This document shows positions 1-10,820 of a stretch of 64,000 nucleotides of DNA, one piece after another. The notes under the pieces were generated by a model. The model ran no database searches and had not been told where the DNA came from. It was given only the letters and a program-made list of their open reading frames with translations. Positions within the stretch are counted from its first letter, which is position 1. The number at the start of each line of letters is the position of its first letter. A program made the position numbers and the translations under genes. This DNA is from CAZTHM01 sp041946825 (GTDB lineage Bacteria; Acidobacteriota; Terriglobia; UBA7540), in assembly GCA_041946825.1 (NCBI GenBank), contig JBHGBD010000027.1, forward strand, positions 1 to 64,000, in the 5' to 3' direction.

Positions 1-53
1 GGGATGTTATGTTAACAAATGGGTGGGGCCAAGTGGCCCACGGCTCCGTCCGC

Positions 54-683
54 CTAAGCGCTGCAATGCGATGCCTCGCTGCAGGCCTCCACCCCCTCCC
101 GGACCATTAGGCCGGCGAGGATGAGGCCGGCGACCGGGTCGGCCCACCACCAGCCTTTCCAGCCGTTCAGGCCGAGGCCAATCAGCAAGGTTGCCGAGAG
201 GCTTGCGCAGAACAATGTCTCCGTAGCGTCGGCTGCCAGTGCGCGGCTGCCAAGGGCGACGGCGACCCGGCGCTTCGCGGCTCCCAGGACGGGCATCACC
301 ACCAAGGACACGGCTGCCAGGATGAATCCTGGCAGGCTGAACTCGGGCGCATGCCGGTTCCAGAGATCGTTGGTAGCCCCGGCGGTGACATAGGCTGCGA
401 GGAGGAAGAAGGTGGCGCCGACCATTTTGGTGGCTCGGGCTTCGGCGTGGCCCTCGGCTAGCGACCGCTGTTTGAAGCGCCAGAGGAGCGCCAGCCCGGA
501 GAGCGTCTCAATGACGCTGTCGAGGCCAAAGCCGATGAGGGCGATACTGGAAGCGGCGCCTCCCGCCGCAAGCGCCACTCCCGCCTCAAGGACGTTCCAT
601 CCCACCGTGAAGTATTCGAGGCGGACGGCCCGCTGAATCAAGGCCGCGGGGCCCCTCTTGTGCCTCGGGTTGCCGGAAGGCAT
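54..683 (-). CDS. Short cation diffusion facilitator-type transporter
   Basis: A 209-residue membrane protein with about five or six hydrophobic segments. It looks like the transmembrane half of the cation diffusion facilitator (CDF) family. The segment LIGFGLDSVIETLSG carries the acidic residues of the metal-binding second helix, and ADATETLF near residue 150 is the matching site later in the fold. CDF proteins usually end in a cytoplasmic metal-sensing domain. This one stops right after the last helix, so that domain is missing. Such short forms are commonly annotated as 'cation transporter'. The metal is not predictable. It follows the small secreted protein gene by 12 bases and is probably the last gene of the M16/CPBP run. 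Confidence 0.75.
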   Translation of the reverse strand: MPSGNPRHKRGPAALIQRAVRLEYFTVGWNVLEAGVALAAGGAASSIALIGFGLDSVIETLSGLALLWRFKQRSLAEGHAEARATKMVGATFFLLAAYVTAGATNDLWNRHAPEFSLPGFILAAVSLVVMPVLGAAKRRVAVALGSRALAADATETLFCASLSATLLIGLGLNGWKGWWWADPVAGLILAGLMVREGVEACSEASHCSA

Positions 684-695
684 TTTGTTGGCTGG

Positions 696-1097
696 CTATT
701 TGCTGGCGGTGGCCGGCGGGGCTTTTTTACCTTCCCAAGTTCCCTTTTCGCCGCCATCAACCGACCACGTGCCGCTGAGTTCGCTTTTCTTCAGCTTTCC
801 CATGACCACATAATTGCCCTGAGACGTGTCGATGTGAACCTCCAGCGTCTTGTCCTTGAAGCTGGCCGAAGTGATTTCGGTTCCACCCATGGGCGATGAC
901 ACGGACCCGGTCACGACCTCCTTGTTCTGCTCCAGGTAAAGGGTGAAAGGCATGTCGCCCTGCGAACTGCCATGCGACATGCATTCCCAGGTGCCTGTCA
1001 TCGGCCCGGGTTTGGGCTTCTTTTCCGCGGCCGCGGCCGCGGAGGTACACAGGGCGAGGATTGCGCAAACGGCCAAGGCAGTAAGAATTCGCTTCAT
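696..1097 (-). CDS. Small secreted protein of unknown function
   Basis: About 133 residues starting MKRILTALAVC. This start is preferred because a GGAG ribosome site lies about 8 bases upstream and the residues that follow form a clear signal peptide ending in a run of alanines (CTSAAAAAEKK). The mature part reads as a small beta-rich domain: GTWECMSHG, then TLYLEQNKEVVTGSV, then SGTWSVDGGEKGTWEG. The repeated G-TW-x motifs resemble acidobacterial periplasmic proteins in which a 'GTW...' strand repeats. I do not recognise a named family and assign no function. It sits between the CPBP protease and CDF transporter genes on the same strand. Confidence 0.6.
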   Translation of the reverse strand: MKRILTALAVCAILALCTSAAAAAEKKPKPGPMTGTWECMSHGSSQGDMPFTLYLEQNKEVVTGSVSSPMGGTEITSASFKDKTLEVHIDTSQGNYVVMGKLKKSELSGTWSVDGGEKGTWEGKKAPPATASK

Positions 1098-1228
1098 ATG
1101 TAGGCTCCAAATCTGGACGAAAGGTTTCATGACTCGGCGAGGCACTGCGGTCTCCAACCGGCGGAGGATTCTACAGCGCTGGGCGGCAAATTTCCAGTCG
1201 ATGTTCGGGGGGAGAAAGGTCCCCTGGT

Positions 1229-2230
1229 TCAAAACCAGAAGTGCCAGACGGTATCCACCAGGGCGTGGGTCAGCGCCGGCGAGGAAAGCCTTTGGCGGGT
1301 GCGGTAGGCGTTGCCGTAGAACAGGCCGGCCAGGGCCGCCATGATGGCGTATCGCCAGTTCGGCACGGGCGCGTGGTGGAGGTGTGACGCGCCGAAAATC
1401 ACCGAGGCGATCAGCAAGGCATAAACGGCGCGTCGCGGGCCGGAGAGGGTTTTGGTCAGGAAGTTCTGCAAGACGCCGCGAAAGAGGAATTCCTCCGGGA
1501 TGGCAATGGTCAGGTAGATCGCGAAGAGCTGGAATCCCAGGTCAAAAAGCGAAATGCCGTGCGGGTGAAAGCGGATGAAATGCAGCGCATAACCCAGCGG
1601 GATGCCCACCAGCGCAAATCCCGCGAAGTTGGTGAGGCCGTCAACGATATCGCCTTTGCGGAAACCCAGCCGATAGCCAACTCCGTCCAGGTTGCGAACC
1701 ACGAGGAAGGCATACGATCCCACGCAGACACAGAACAGGGGCAGGAAAAAATAGAGTTCCTCCGGCTCGGTGAAGACTCGATCTGGCGGCCAGACCCAGA
1801 TTCCTCGCAACCATCCGGCGCTGACGGGAATTGCCAGCGCCAGCATCGCCGCGAAGTCCCGCCAGCCCGCTCGCGAGGCATGATGAATTCGATCGGGAAA
1901 GAGCAGCAACGTCGGAGCCGCAATATAAGCGGCAAGCTTGGCGACGGCCAGGATCGAGAACCCCCGCATGCCGAGCGCGAAGATCAAGTACGGAATGAGC
2001 AAAAGGAATGGCGCGCCCAACATCAGCCCCGTTGACCTCACCACTCGTTGGCGCACCAGGCGGGCCACCGCGGGATTGGTGAAGGCTACAAAGGGTGCCA
2101 GGATGAGGACCAGGGAGGAAAGAACCGCCGCCACTCGAGTGGGGTCGATGCGAATCCCCGCCAGCACAAAACCTTCGGCAAGTGCCACGACCAGGACAAG
2201 CGTGGCGACGGCGAGTAGGGCTCGTTTCAT
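1229..2230 (-). CDS. CPBP family intramembrane metalloprotease
   Basis: A 333-residue multi-pass membrane protein of the CPBP (CAAX protease and bacteriocin-processing, Abi) family. The family signature is intact: EEFLFRG around residues 246-252 gives the paired glutamates and arginine, FGASHLHH gives the histidine near residue 283, and a further histidine lies in THALVD near residue 322. These place the active site inside the membrane. Substrates of bacterial family members are mostly unknown. It lies 12 bases downstream of the inactive M16 peptidase gene, so it is probably cotranscribed with the M16 pair. A role in processing membrane or secreted proteins is inference from the family. Confidence 0.88.
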   Translation of the reverse strand: MKRALLAVATLVLVVALAEGFVLAGIRIDPTRVAAVLSSLVLILAPFVAFTNPAVARLVRQRVVRSTGLMLGAPFLLLIPYLIFALGMRGFSILAVAKLAAYIAAPTLLLFPDRIHHASRAGWRDFAAMLALAIPVSAGWLRGIWVWPPDRVFTEPEELYFFLPLFCVCVGSYAFLVVRNLDGVGYRLGFRKGDIVDGLTNFAGFALVGIPLGYALHFIRFHPHGISLFDLGFQLFAIYLTIAIPEEFLFRGVLQNFLTKTLSGPRRAVYALLIASVIFGASHLHHAPVPNWRYAIMAALAGLFYGNAYRTRQRLSSPALTHALVDTVWHFWF

Positions 2231-2242
2231 TTCAGAATTCCC

Positions 2243-3793
2243 TCAGTGTGCAGCCGTGAGGGTGCTTCGCCGCAGGGTCGGCGAGGCGAAGTCCAGATCC
2301 GCGAGGGGTATCAAATCATGCGGGCCGAGTTTTTTCAATTCCCTGCTGAAGGTCCGCGCATCTCCGACCAGGACGATAACATTCCTCTCGGGATCCAAAT
2401 ATCGCCGCGTGGCCTCCGCGACTTCCTCGGACGTGAGCGCCTCGATGCGTCCGGGGAAACGGTTCCAGTAATCCAGCGGCAGATCGTGAACCATCAATTC
2501 CAGGGTTTGCGAGGCGATGTTGCCCGAAGTCTCGAATTCCAGCGCCATGTGGCCGATCAGGTAGCTCTGCGCGGTGCGCAACTCGGGCCCCGTGATGGGC
2601 TCGCTCAGCCGCCGCGATTCGTCGAGAACCAATTTCAGGCTCTTCCAGGTCTCACTATTGCGCGTGTTGGTTTTTGCCACCCAGCTTCCCAGGTTCTGCT
2701 CGCAGATGAGCTCGCTCGACGCGCCATAGGTCAGCCCTTCCTGGGTGCGCAACGATTTGAAGAGCCGATTGGCCGCTGGGCCCCCGAGGATTTGGTTTGC
2801 CACGGTGAGGGCATAGTAGTCCGGGCTGTCCCGCCGGATAGCCGGATTCCCTGCCCTGATTTCCGTCTGCACGGCGTCCGGTTTGTCGATGACGACCACC
2901 TTCCGTAGCTGCCGAACGGCTGGCAATCCGGGCGGCGGGGGAGGCGGACGGCGCACTCCGGCCCAGTCGCCAAAGTACTTCTGCGCCTGCTCGAGAGCGG
3001 CCTGGGCAGAGATGTCTCCGACGACCGCCAGCACGCAATTGTCAGGCCGATAAAACTGATGGTGAAATTCCCGAAGGTCGCGACGCGTGATCCGCTGGAT
3101 CGACTCTTCGGTGCCGTCGAGGGGATGACCATATGGCGTGCCGGCAAAAATCAAATTGTTGAAGACCGTGTCGGCAACGTAGACCGGGTCGTTGCCCATG
3201 ATATTCAGCGCGGAAAGCGTCTGCTTTTTGTGGCGTTCGATTTCGTCGGAAGCAAAGGCCGGATGGAGAACGATGTCAGCAAGCAGATCGAATCCCAGGC
3301 TGGCGTGATCGGAGAGGACGGTCACCGCCGCGAAGGATGCATCCCAGTCAACCCCCGAATCAATGCTTCCCCCGACGAAGTCAATCGCTTCGGCAATCTC
3401 GCTGGCACTGCGCCGCTCAGTTCCCTGGGTCAGGAGCTCCGCCACGAATTGCGCGGTGCCGGCGAGATTCGGCGGATCGGATTCTCCCCCGGATTTCACC
3501 ACCAGCCGCAGCGTCAGCAGGGGAAGCGAGCGACGCTCGATGACCACTACCTTCAGGCCATTCGCAAATTGGTGGACGAGCGGAGTCGGAAGAATCAGCG
3601 GTTTGGGAGGAGGAGCTTCCGGCGGGAATTCGCGCCCGTTTGCGGCGAAATGGGCGCCAAACAATAGAAGGATCAGGAAAATTGCGGTTCGGATTTCGGG
3701 GTTGGGGATGCCGCGGCCAAGAAAAAGGCGCGGCAAAGAACCCGCGTGGGAAGGTCGGTGAGAAGCTCCTTGATGAAGTTCCGACAAGTCCAT
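2243..3793 (-). CDS. M16 family peptidase, catalytically degenerate subunit
   Basis: A 516-residue protein with an N-terminal signal-anchor (about residues 36-53) and two M16 domains. The zinc motif HxxEH is lost: the aligned stretch AGTAQFVAELLTQGT has Gln, Ala and Glu at residues 115, 118 and 119 where His, Glu and His are needed. It keeps the glycine-rich GLTYGASSEL region in the C-terminal half, the Arg/Tyr-type region that non-catalytic M16 partners contribute to the active site. The neighbour just upstream, 40 bases away, has an intact motif, so the two probably form the active/inactive heterodimer known for M16B peptidases. It acts outside the cytoplasmic membrane. Confidence 0.85.
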   Translation of the reverse strand: MDLSELHQGASHRPSHAGSLPRLFLGRGIPNPEIRTAIFLILLLFGAHFAANGREFPPEAPPPKPLILPTPLVHQFANGLKVVVIERRSLPLLTLRLVVKSGGESDPPNLAGTAQFVAELLTQGTERRSASEIAEAIDFVGGSIDSGVDWDASFAAVTVLSDHASLGFDLLADIVLHPAFASDEIERHKKQTLSALNIMGNDPVYVADTVFNNLIFAGTPYGHPLDGTEESIQRITRRDLREFHHQFYRPDNCVLAVVGDISAQAALEQAQKYFGDWAGVRRPPPPPPGLPAVRQLRKVVVIDKPDAVQTEIRAGNPAIRRDSPDYYALTVANQILGGPAANRLFKSLRTQEGLTYGASSELICEQNLGSWVAKTNTRNSETWKSLKLVLDESRRLSEPITGPELRTAQSYLIGHMALEFETSGNIASQTLELMVHDLPLDYWNRFPGRIEALTSEEVAEATRRYLDPERNVIVLVGDARTFSRELKKLGPHDLIPLADLDFASPTLRRSTLTAAH

Positions 3794-3833
3794 GGTGATA
3801 CCGAAACAGCGATTTAGAGGGACATTGCCTTCC

Positions 3834-5240
3834 CTACTCCCTATTTGCTACTCCCTTGTTCAACGGCAGCACTTCCAGCACCGTTTCATTTTCGGGAACA
3901 ATATACTTCTTCGCGACGCGTTGAATATCCTCGGGCGTTACCGCCAGGAAGCGTTCCAACTCGGCGTCAAGAAGGTTTGGGTCTTTCAGGACAACCGAGG
4001 CGTAGCCGAGCTCGTCACCAAGACTCTGGACGCTCTGCCGGCTCTCGACAAAGTCGCGGAGGATCTGATTCTTCGCCTTCGTCAATTCCTGCGAGGAAAC
4101 AGGTTCCGTTTTCAACCGTTCCAACTCCGCCTCGATCTCTCGCTCCGCCTCAACGGGAGTATGACCCCCATTCATGATGGCGAGGACGAAGAAGAGATTG
4201 GGGTCCTCCGTGAAGTTGCCGGTGGTTTCCGCCTGCAACGCGATCTGCTTGTCGTAAACCAGCCTCCGATATATTCGCGAACTGTCGCCGTCGGAGAGGA
4301 TTCGCGCCGCCAGGCGCAGCGGGTAGGCATCTGGAGTGCCGTCGGCGGGCATGTGGTAACCCGCCACAAAGGCCGGCAAAGCCACGGCAAGCCTGGCTTG
4401 GACCGACCTTTTCGATTTCTGCGGAGGTTCTTGAGGAATCGCACGATCCTTGAGGTCCGGCCCGTGATCAATCCGGCCGAAATACTTCTCGACGAGCGAA
4501 GCAGCTTCCTTCGCGTCGAAGTCGCCCACGATCACCAGCGTCGCGTTGTTGGGGACGTAGTAGGTATTATAGAAATCGCGGATATCCTCGACTCTTGCGC
4601 GATCCAGATCCTCCATGCTGCCGATCGGTGTGTGTTGATAGGGGTGCACGGAAAAGGCAAGCTTGTAAAGCGACTCGATAACGGTTCCGTACGGCTGATT
4701 GTCGAACCGCGACCGGCGTTCCTCCTTCACCACTTCCCTTTCCGTACTGAAGGCCTTTTCCGTAATATCCAGGCCGCGCATTCGGTCGGCTTCGAGCCAG
4801 AGTGCCACCGCAAGTTGCGAACTGGGAATCGTTTCCCAGAATACCGTTGTGTCCTCCGTCGTGTAGGCGTTGTCGATGCCCCCGGACCGGACAATGTAGT
4901 CGGAGAACTGTTCCGGGCCGACGTTTCTGGTCCCTTGAAACATGAGGTGCTCGAACAGGTGCGCGAAGCCGGTCCTGCCCGGAGGCTCGTCCTTCGATCC
5001 CACGTGGTACCAAACCTGGACATCCACTACGGGTGCTTCGTGCCGCTCAACGAGAAGCACTCGCAACCCATTGGGCAGTGTTTCCGACCGGAACGGCGTG
5101 GGGGGCAGCGACGCGGGGAATGCAATGGAAGCCGTGAGAAGAAGGGTGAGAGCGGCGGCCGCCAATCGATGAAGAAGTCTCGTTCCGCTGGCTTTGAAAT
5201 TTTCTCCCAAATGGCTAAAGTCCCGCGTGCACGATGGCAA
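3834..5240 (-). CDS. M16 family zinc peptidase, catalytic subunit
   Basis: Up to 468 residues with a hydrophobic signal segment (LAAAALTLLLTASIAFPAS) and the M16 fold. The zinc motif is intact: GFAHLFEHLMFQGT gives H94-x-x-E97-H98, and the downstream REVVKEERR supplies the third ligand. The start is uncertain: the longest frame opens at a TTG with no good ribosome site, and an internal TTG nearer the signal peptide is possible. It is the first gene of the run and is followed after 40 bases by the degenerate M16 partner. Bacterial M16B pairs degrade peptides in the periplasm or on the surface. The specific substrate is unknown. Confidence 0.87.
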   Translation of the reverse strand: MPSCTRDFSHLGENFKASGTRLLHRLAAAALTLLLTASIAFPASLPPTPFRSETLPNGLRVLLVERHEAPVVDVQVWYHVGSKDEPPGRTGFAHLFEHLMFQGTRNVGPEQFSDYIVRSGGIDNAYTTEDTTVFWETIPSSQLAVALWLEADRMRGLDITEKAFSTEREVVKEERRSRFDNQPYGTVIESLYKLAFSVHPYQHTPIGSMEDLDRARVEDIRDFYNTYYVPNNATLVIVGDFDAKEAASLVEKYFGRIDHGPDLKDRAIPQEPPQKSKRSVQARLAVALPAFVAGYHMPADGTPDAYPLRLAARILSDGDSSRIYRRLVYDKQIALQAETTGNFTEDPNLFFVLAIMNGGHTPVEAEREIEAELERLKTEPVSSQELTKAKNQILRDFVESRQSVQSLGDELGYASVVLKDPNLLDAELERFLAVTPEDIQRVAKKYIVPENETVLEVLPLNKGVANRE

Positions 5241-5367
5241 GAATGGTCATTCTAACATACGCCGCTCGATCGAGTCTGTCGGCGAGGATTCACGGTTGCA
5301 TTCGCGCGGTTTCCGGGTCTAAATGGTTTTCGCCCGCGCCAGTCAGGACGGGGCGGATGGGTAGAGC

Positions 5368-7191
5368 TTGGCAGACACCACTCCACATCCTGCGGACTCG
5401 CGACAGCAGCGGTTGCACCCGGTCCGGAGTGACCTCTCAGCTAAGGGCCCGCGCGAATCCGCGCAGTTCGCCTTTCTCCTTGCTGTCACTTTTCTTTGCT
5501 ATGCTCGGACGCTGTTCTTTGATTTCGTGTACGACGACGAAATCCTGATCGTCAATAATCCCCTCATTCGCTCTGCCCTGTCCATCCCTGACTATTTCTC
5601 GCAACACTTGATCCAATTCGTCAATCCTCAGGCGCCTGGAATCTATTATCGTCCCGTGCAGTTCCTATGGCTGCTTCTGAATCGGTCCCTGTGGGGATTG
5701 AACCCCATGGGGTGGCATCTCTCGGTGGTGGCTCTCCACGTTGTGGCGACAGGTTTGGTGTACCTGTTGGCCCGAAAGATTATTCGCGAACCTGCAATCG
5801 CGTGGTTGGCAGGCGCGGTTTTTGGCTTGCATCCGGTTCACGTGGAATCAGTTTCGTGGGCCATGGGCTTCATCGACCCGCTTTTCACAGTTCTTATCCT
5901 GGCCTCATTTCTGTGCTACCTCGAGGCACGGGAGCGGGCTGCCCGGCGCGGCCGGTGGGCGGCCGCTTCAATCATGTTTTACGCTCTGGCGGCCTTTGCC
6001 AAAGAGCCCGCTTTGGTGCTGCCGCTGCTCCTGTTTTCCCACGCGAGTATTACAGCGGCGCCCGTGCACGGTCGCGCACGAGACAGGATATACGCGCCCG
6101 TGCGGACGGGGCTCACGGCTGCATGGCCGTATCTTGTGGTTACCGCGATCTACCTGGCCGCGCGTCTCGCCGTGCTCAAGGGCCTCACTCGCGCTATCAC
6201 TTCCCTGCCGTGGGAAGTTGTGGTCGCGACGCTGCCACGCGTGCTGTGGTCCTATTTCAAGCTGTGGATCTGGCCCGCCGGCCTCAGCGTTTTCTACGAT
6301 GTCCCATACGTCCAACCCAACGATATTCCATCGGCCCTCCTTCCCGCTCTCCCGCTCGCGGTGATCGCCGCCGGTTTGTTGTGGTGGGCGCGGCGCTCGC
6401 TTCCGGTGGCCGTGGCGGCTTCCTGGGCGCTCCTCCCTTTGCTTGTGCTCCTCAACCTTCGAGCCTTTCCAGAAGGCGAAATCGTCCACGACCGATATCT
6501 CTATCTTGCGTCGGTGGGCTTTTCCCTGCTCGTGGGATTGTCCTGGCAATCTCTTGCCGGAGCGCCTATCAAGCTTCTGGCGGATGTCGGGACACGGCGC
6601 TTGGGGGCAGTGATGCTCATCGCGGCGATGGGAGCGGCGACGATCTATTACACGGGGTTCTGGGCGAACAACGAGAAGCTCTACGGCCGCGCAATCGCGA
6701 TTGCCCCCAACAACAACCTGGCTGCCAATAATTACGCCGGCCTGTTAGTGGCTCGAGGCGACTTTGCCGGCGCTGTCCCCCTCTACGCGAAGATTCTTGC
6801 CCGGCGCGAGGATTTCTGGCTGGCGAATTACAACCTCGGGTACTGTTTGTATGAACTCGGACGGTATGGCGAAGCCGAGCGCCATCTCGAACGCGCCGCT
6901 TTGCTCGACGCGTCGTTCCCCGATCCGCACTTGTATCTTGGCCTGATTCGCCTGCAAGCCGGTCGCGCGGACGAGGCCGAGGCGGAATTCCGCCGCGCCC
7001 TGGCCTTACGCCCTGACGGCCGCGGGTATCATTTTGCCCTGGGTATGGCCCTCAAATCGCGTGGCGCTCTGGAGGAGGCACGGAGTGAGTTCGAGCTGGA
7101 ATTAGCCAACCATTCCTCCGAGGCTGCTGCGCGCGCGCAGATCTCGGAGATCGACGCTCGCCTTGGGGAGACTCGCGCGTCGAAGAGGTAG
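5368..7191 (+). CDS. TMTC-like polytopic membrane protein with C-terminal TPRs
   Basis: 607 residues with about 10 membrane helices followed, from about residue 450, by tetratricopeptide repeats (for example YAKILARREDFWLANYN and the repeats after it). The region after the first helix carries FVYDDEILIVNNP, an acidic loop typical of GT-C glycosyltransferases, and GLHPVHVESVSWA, a signature shared with TMTC-type O-mannosyltransferase-like proteins. This suggests a lipid-linked sugar transferase acting on the outer face of the membrane, but no substrate can be read from the sequence. The start is a TTG at 5368, preceded by GGGTAGAG. No in-frame ATG lies before the first helix. It is divergent from the M16 pair. 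Confidence 0.7.
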   Translation: MADTTPHPADSRQQRLHPVRSDLSAKGPRESAQFAFLLAVTFLCYARTLFFDFVYDDEILIVNNPLIRSALSIPDYFSQHLIQFVNPQAPGIYYRPVQFLWLLLNRSLWGLNPMGWHLSVVALHVVATGLVYLLARKIIREPAIAWLAGAVFGLHPVHVESVSWAMGFIDPLFTVLILASFLCYLEARERAARRGRWAAASIMFYALAAFAKEPALVLPLLLFSHASITAAPVHGRARDRIYAPVRTGLTAAWPYLVVTAIYLAARLAVLKGLTRAITSLPWEVVVATLPRVLWSYFKLWIWPAGLSVFYDVPYVQPNDIPSALLPALPLAVIAAGLLWWARRSLPVAVAASWALLPLLVLLNLRAFPEGEIVHDRYLYLASVGFSLLVGLSWQSLAGAPIKLLADVGTRRLGAVMLIAAMGAATIYYTGFWANNEKLYGRAIAIAPNNNLAANNYAGLLVARGDFAGAVPLYAKILARREDFWLANYNLGYCLYELGRYGEAERHLERAALLDASFPDPHLYLGLIRLQAGRADEAEAEFRRALALRPDGRGYHFALGMALKSRGALEEARSEFELELANHSSEAAARAQISEIDARLGETRASKR

Positions 7192-7253
7192 GCACCCAAG
7201 CGTGCAACAGGGATGAATGCCTGCGGGGTGTTGCCGGGCAGAAGGGTTGAAGG

Positions 7254-8894
<1,641 letters not shown>

Positions 8895-8903
8895 CGATTG
8901 TTC

Positions 8904-8909
8904 ATTATA
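8904..8909 (-). promoter_or_regulatory. Candidate -10 box of nadE
   Basis: On the minus strand the sequence reads TATAAT followed by GAACAATCG and then the nadE ATG. A normal start point, about 7 bases after the box, would leave a leader of only 3-4 bases. No good -35 hexamer is present 17 bases upstream (CTTTTT is the best). Confidence 0.4.
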
Positions 8910-8983
8910 TCCGGGATGCGGCACGGAAAAAGGGGAACCGGCAAGGAGGCCCGGCGAGCGGAACCGCATGGGAGCTGAAATAG

Positions 8984-9029
8984 AAAACCCTCGGCGCTCC
9001 ACAGACAGCGGATGCACCGAGGGCTTTTT
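8984..9029 (-). terminator. Rho-independent terminator of the A-type Fe-S carrier gene
   Basis: A 7-bp stem CCCTCGG/CCGAGGG (8988-8994 with 9017-9023) is flanked by A-runs on the left and T-runs on the right, so it looks like a terminator on both strands. On the minus strand it lies just after the iscA/erpA-type stop and is followed by TTTTCT. It separates that gene from nadE. Confidence 0.75.
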
Positions 9030-9045
9030 GAAATCCGAGTCGAGA

Positions 9046-9372
9046 TTACACGCTGAAGGAGCTACCGCAACCGCACGTGGTTTTCACGTTCGGGTTTTCG
9101 AACTTAAAGCCGGCGCCTTCCAGCGTCTCGACGTAGTCGATCTTGGTTCCGTCCAGGTACATCAACGAGGCCTGGTCAACGTAGACCTGCAATCCCTCGA
9201 AATCGAAAACCTTGTCGATGCCGTTCGATTCGTTCTCGAAATTCATCTGGTACGAGAACCCGGAGCAACCGCCCCCCACTACGGAAACTCGAAGGCCCTT
9301 CGGCTGAGGTTCCTGGCGACCCAGGATCTCCTTCACTTTCTCGACCGCCTTGGGCGTTAACTGAAGCGCCAT
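9046..9372 (-). CDS. A-type iron-sulfur carrier protein (IscA/ErpA/SufA family)
   Basis: 108 residues from MALQLTPKAV. The start is fixed by a strong AAGGAG site about 7 bases upstream. The three conserved cysteines of the HesB/IscA family are present: C36 in GGGCSGFSY and C100 and C102 in TTCGCGSSF at the C terminus. The family carries or transfers Fe-S clusters to apoproteins in the cytoplasm. I cannot tell IscA from ErpA or SufA, because no isc or suf genes are adjacent. It has its own promoter (9432-9460) and terminator (8984-9029), so it appears to be a single-gene transcript. Confidence 0.94.
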   Translation of the reverse strand: MALQLTPKAVEKVKEILGRQEPQPKGLRVSVVGGGCSGFSYQMNFENESNGIDKVFDFEGLQVYVDQASLMYLDGTKIDYVETLEGAGFKFENPNVKTTCGCGSSFSV

Positions 9373-9431
9373 GCTAGACTCCTTCTGAGAATGCGATATC
9401 GAGGCAAACTCCACCCCATCTGCTACTCTCT

Positions 9432-9460
9432 AAGATATCAGATGAGCCAATCTGAATCAA
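9432..9460 (-). promoter_or_regulatory. Sigma-70-type promoter of the A-type Fe-S carrier gene
   Basis: On the minus strand TTGATT (9460-9455) and TATCTT (9437-9432) are separated by 17 bases. The predicted start near 9425 leaves a leader of about 50 bases that contains the AAGGAG site. Confidence 0.55.
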
Positions 9461-9671
9461 GGTTCGCGATAAATTCCGGAAGACGCGCCGACGAGAAGCA
9501 CCCACTCAACATGCGAAGACGCCCGGCAAGGGCCCGAGCCCCGAAGCGCAACTCCTGCGGTCTCCCCTGACTGGCGGACCGCCCTTGGGAGGCTAGATTC
9601 CTACTGCAGCGAGAGGGGGAGTTGAGGGCGCGGGAGTTGAGCAGGCGCTGTTTCGCAAGCCATTTGGCAGT

Positions 9672-10691
9672 GTGACTGGTATGATGGTCATGGTGAAGGG
9701 TTTGATTTCCAGCAATCGTACGTCACGGAGCCTTTTCGGACCCGCCTGCCTGTTCGCCTTCGCTGCCCTGCTGGTTCTCGCTTCCCGGGCCAGCGGCCAG
9801 GGAGTCGCGCGTGACGCGTTGTCCTGCTTCCCGGCCGACACGCAACAGATGACTTACGTGAACCTTGCCCAACTCCGCGCCTTGCCGGATTATCCTCAGA
9901 TTCGCCGGCGAGTGTTGATCCTCCAGCTTCGTGACTTCCAGGATTATCTTCGCGAAATGGGCACCGACCCTGACCGGGACATCGATGAGGTCGCGATGGG
10001 CTGGCGCGGCGAGGGATCCAGCGCGTTTTTCGGACGCGCCGAGGGCAGATTCGACCTCGATCGTATCCGCAGTTATTTCATTGACCGTCGCCTCACCGTG
10101 CAGCAATACGGGGGCCATGAGCTCTATTCCTTCGGCACGGGGGAGGGGCCTGCGGATGTCTTCTTTACATTCCTCAGTCCGAACTCCGCGGCCTTCGGAC
10201 ACAAACGCGAACTGAAAGAATTGCTCGACGTTCGGACAGGGGCGCGCCCCGCACTCGATTCAAATGCCGCGTTTGTTGCGTGGGAGGCGGAACTGGAAGG
10301 AACTTCGGCGCACTGGGGAATCGCCACTGGCAAAGCGGCGGCCAATCAGGCCGGCCCGTGGATCAACGCCGGCGCCAAGCAGGCCCTCGACCCGAGCGTC
10401 GTCTTCGCTCCGGTTCGGGCCGTGCTTTATCACATCGATTGGGGATCGAACATCACCACGTACCTCACAATGGTCTGCCAGACGCCCGAGACCGCTTCGG
10501 CCTTTGCCGCGCTGCTCGGACTCTGGAGGGATCAGCGTCCGGCGTCGAGTCCCCTCCCACCGACACTGGCCAATCTTGTTCAAGGCATGGAGATCCAGTC
10601 CAACGGCTCGCGTGTGGAATTGACCGCCTCGGGACCTCTCGAAGCCGTTGAACAGATCATGCGCGGAGGTCTGAGCGGCGCCAAACCGTAA
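9672..10691 (+). CDS. Secreted protein of unknown function
   Basis: About 339 residues. The N terminus has a signal peptide (LFGPACLFAFAALLVLASRASGQ). The mature protein has motifs such as LSCFPADTQQMTYVNLAQLRALP, where a soluble domain begins, and several FFTFLSP/ELYSFGTGEG-type strands. No catalytic motif is visible. The start could be GTG 9672 or ATG 9681, 9684 or 9690, and the signal peptide fits any of them. It lies upstream of the isocitrate dehydrogenase gene on the same strand with a 129-base gap, so they need not be cotranscribed. Codon use looks like its neighbours. The family was not recognised. Confidence 0.6.
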   Translation: MTGMMVMVKGLISSNRTSRSLFGPACLFAFAALLVLASRASGQGVARDALSCFPADTQQMTYVNLAQLRALPDYPQIRRRVLILQLRDFQDYLREMGTDPDRDIDEVAMGWRGEGSSAFFGRAEGRFDLDRIRSYFIDRRLTVQQYGGHELYSFGTGEGPADVFFTFLSPNSAAFGHKRELKELLDVRTGARPALDSNAAFVAWEAELEGTSAHWGIATGKAAANQAGPWINAGAKQALDPSVVFAPVRAVLYHIDWGSNITTYLTMVCQTPETASAFAALLGLWRDQRPASSPLPPTLANLVQGMEIQSNGSRVELTASGPLEAVEQIMRGGLSGAKP

Positions 10692-10820
10692 CGCCACAGC
10701 GGCTTCCCGCTCGTCCATGAATCTCCTTCCCCCAAGCCACACATATTCGCATGGCTGAATCCGGTGTTTGACAGTACAATTTCTTTTTCTCACCTTTTGC
10801 TTCAGGGAAAGTGAAAATCG

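Noticed and set aside
10768..10796. Promoter of the isocitrate dehydrogenase gene (TTGACA at 10768).
   Set aside because: The -35 box is perfect, but nothing resembling TATAAT lies 16-18 bases downstream, so it is mentioned only in the gene entry.
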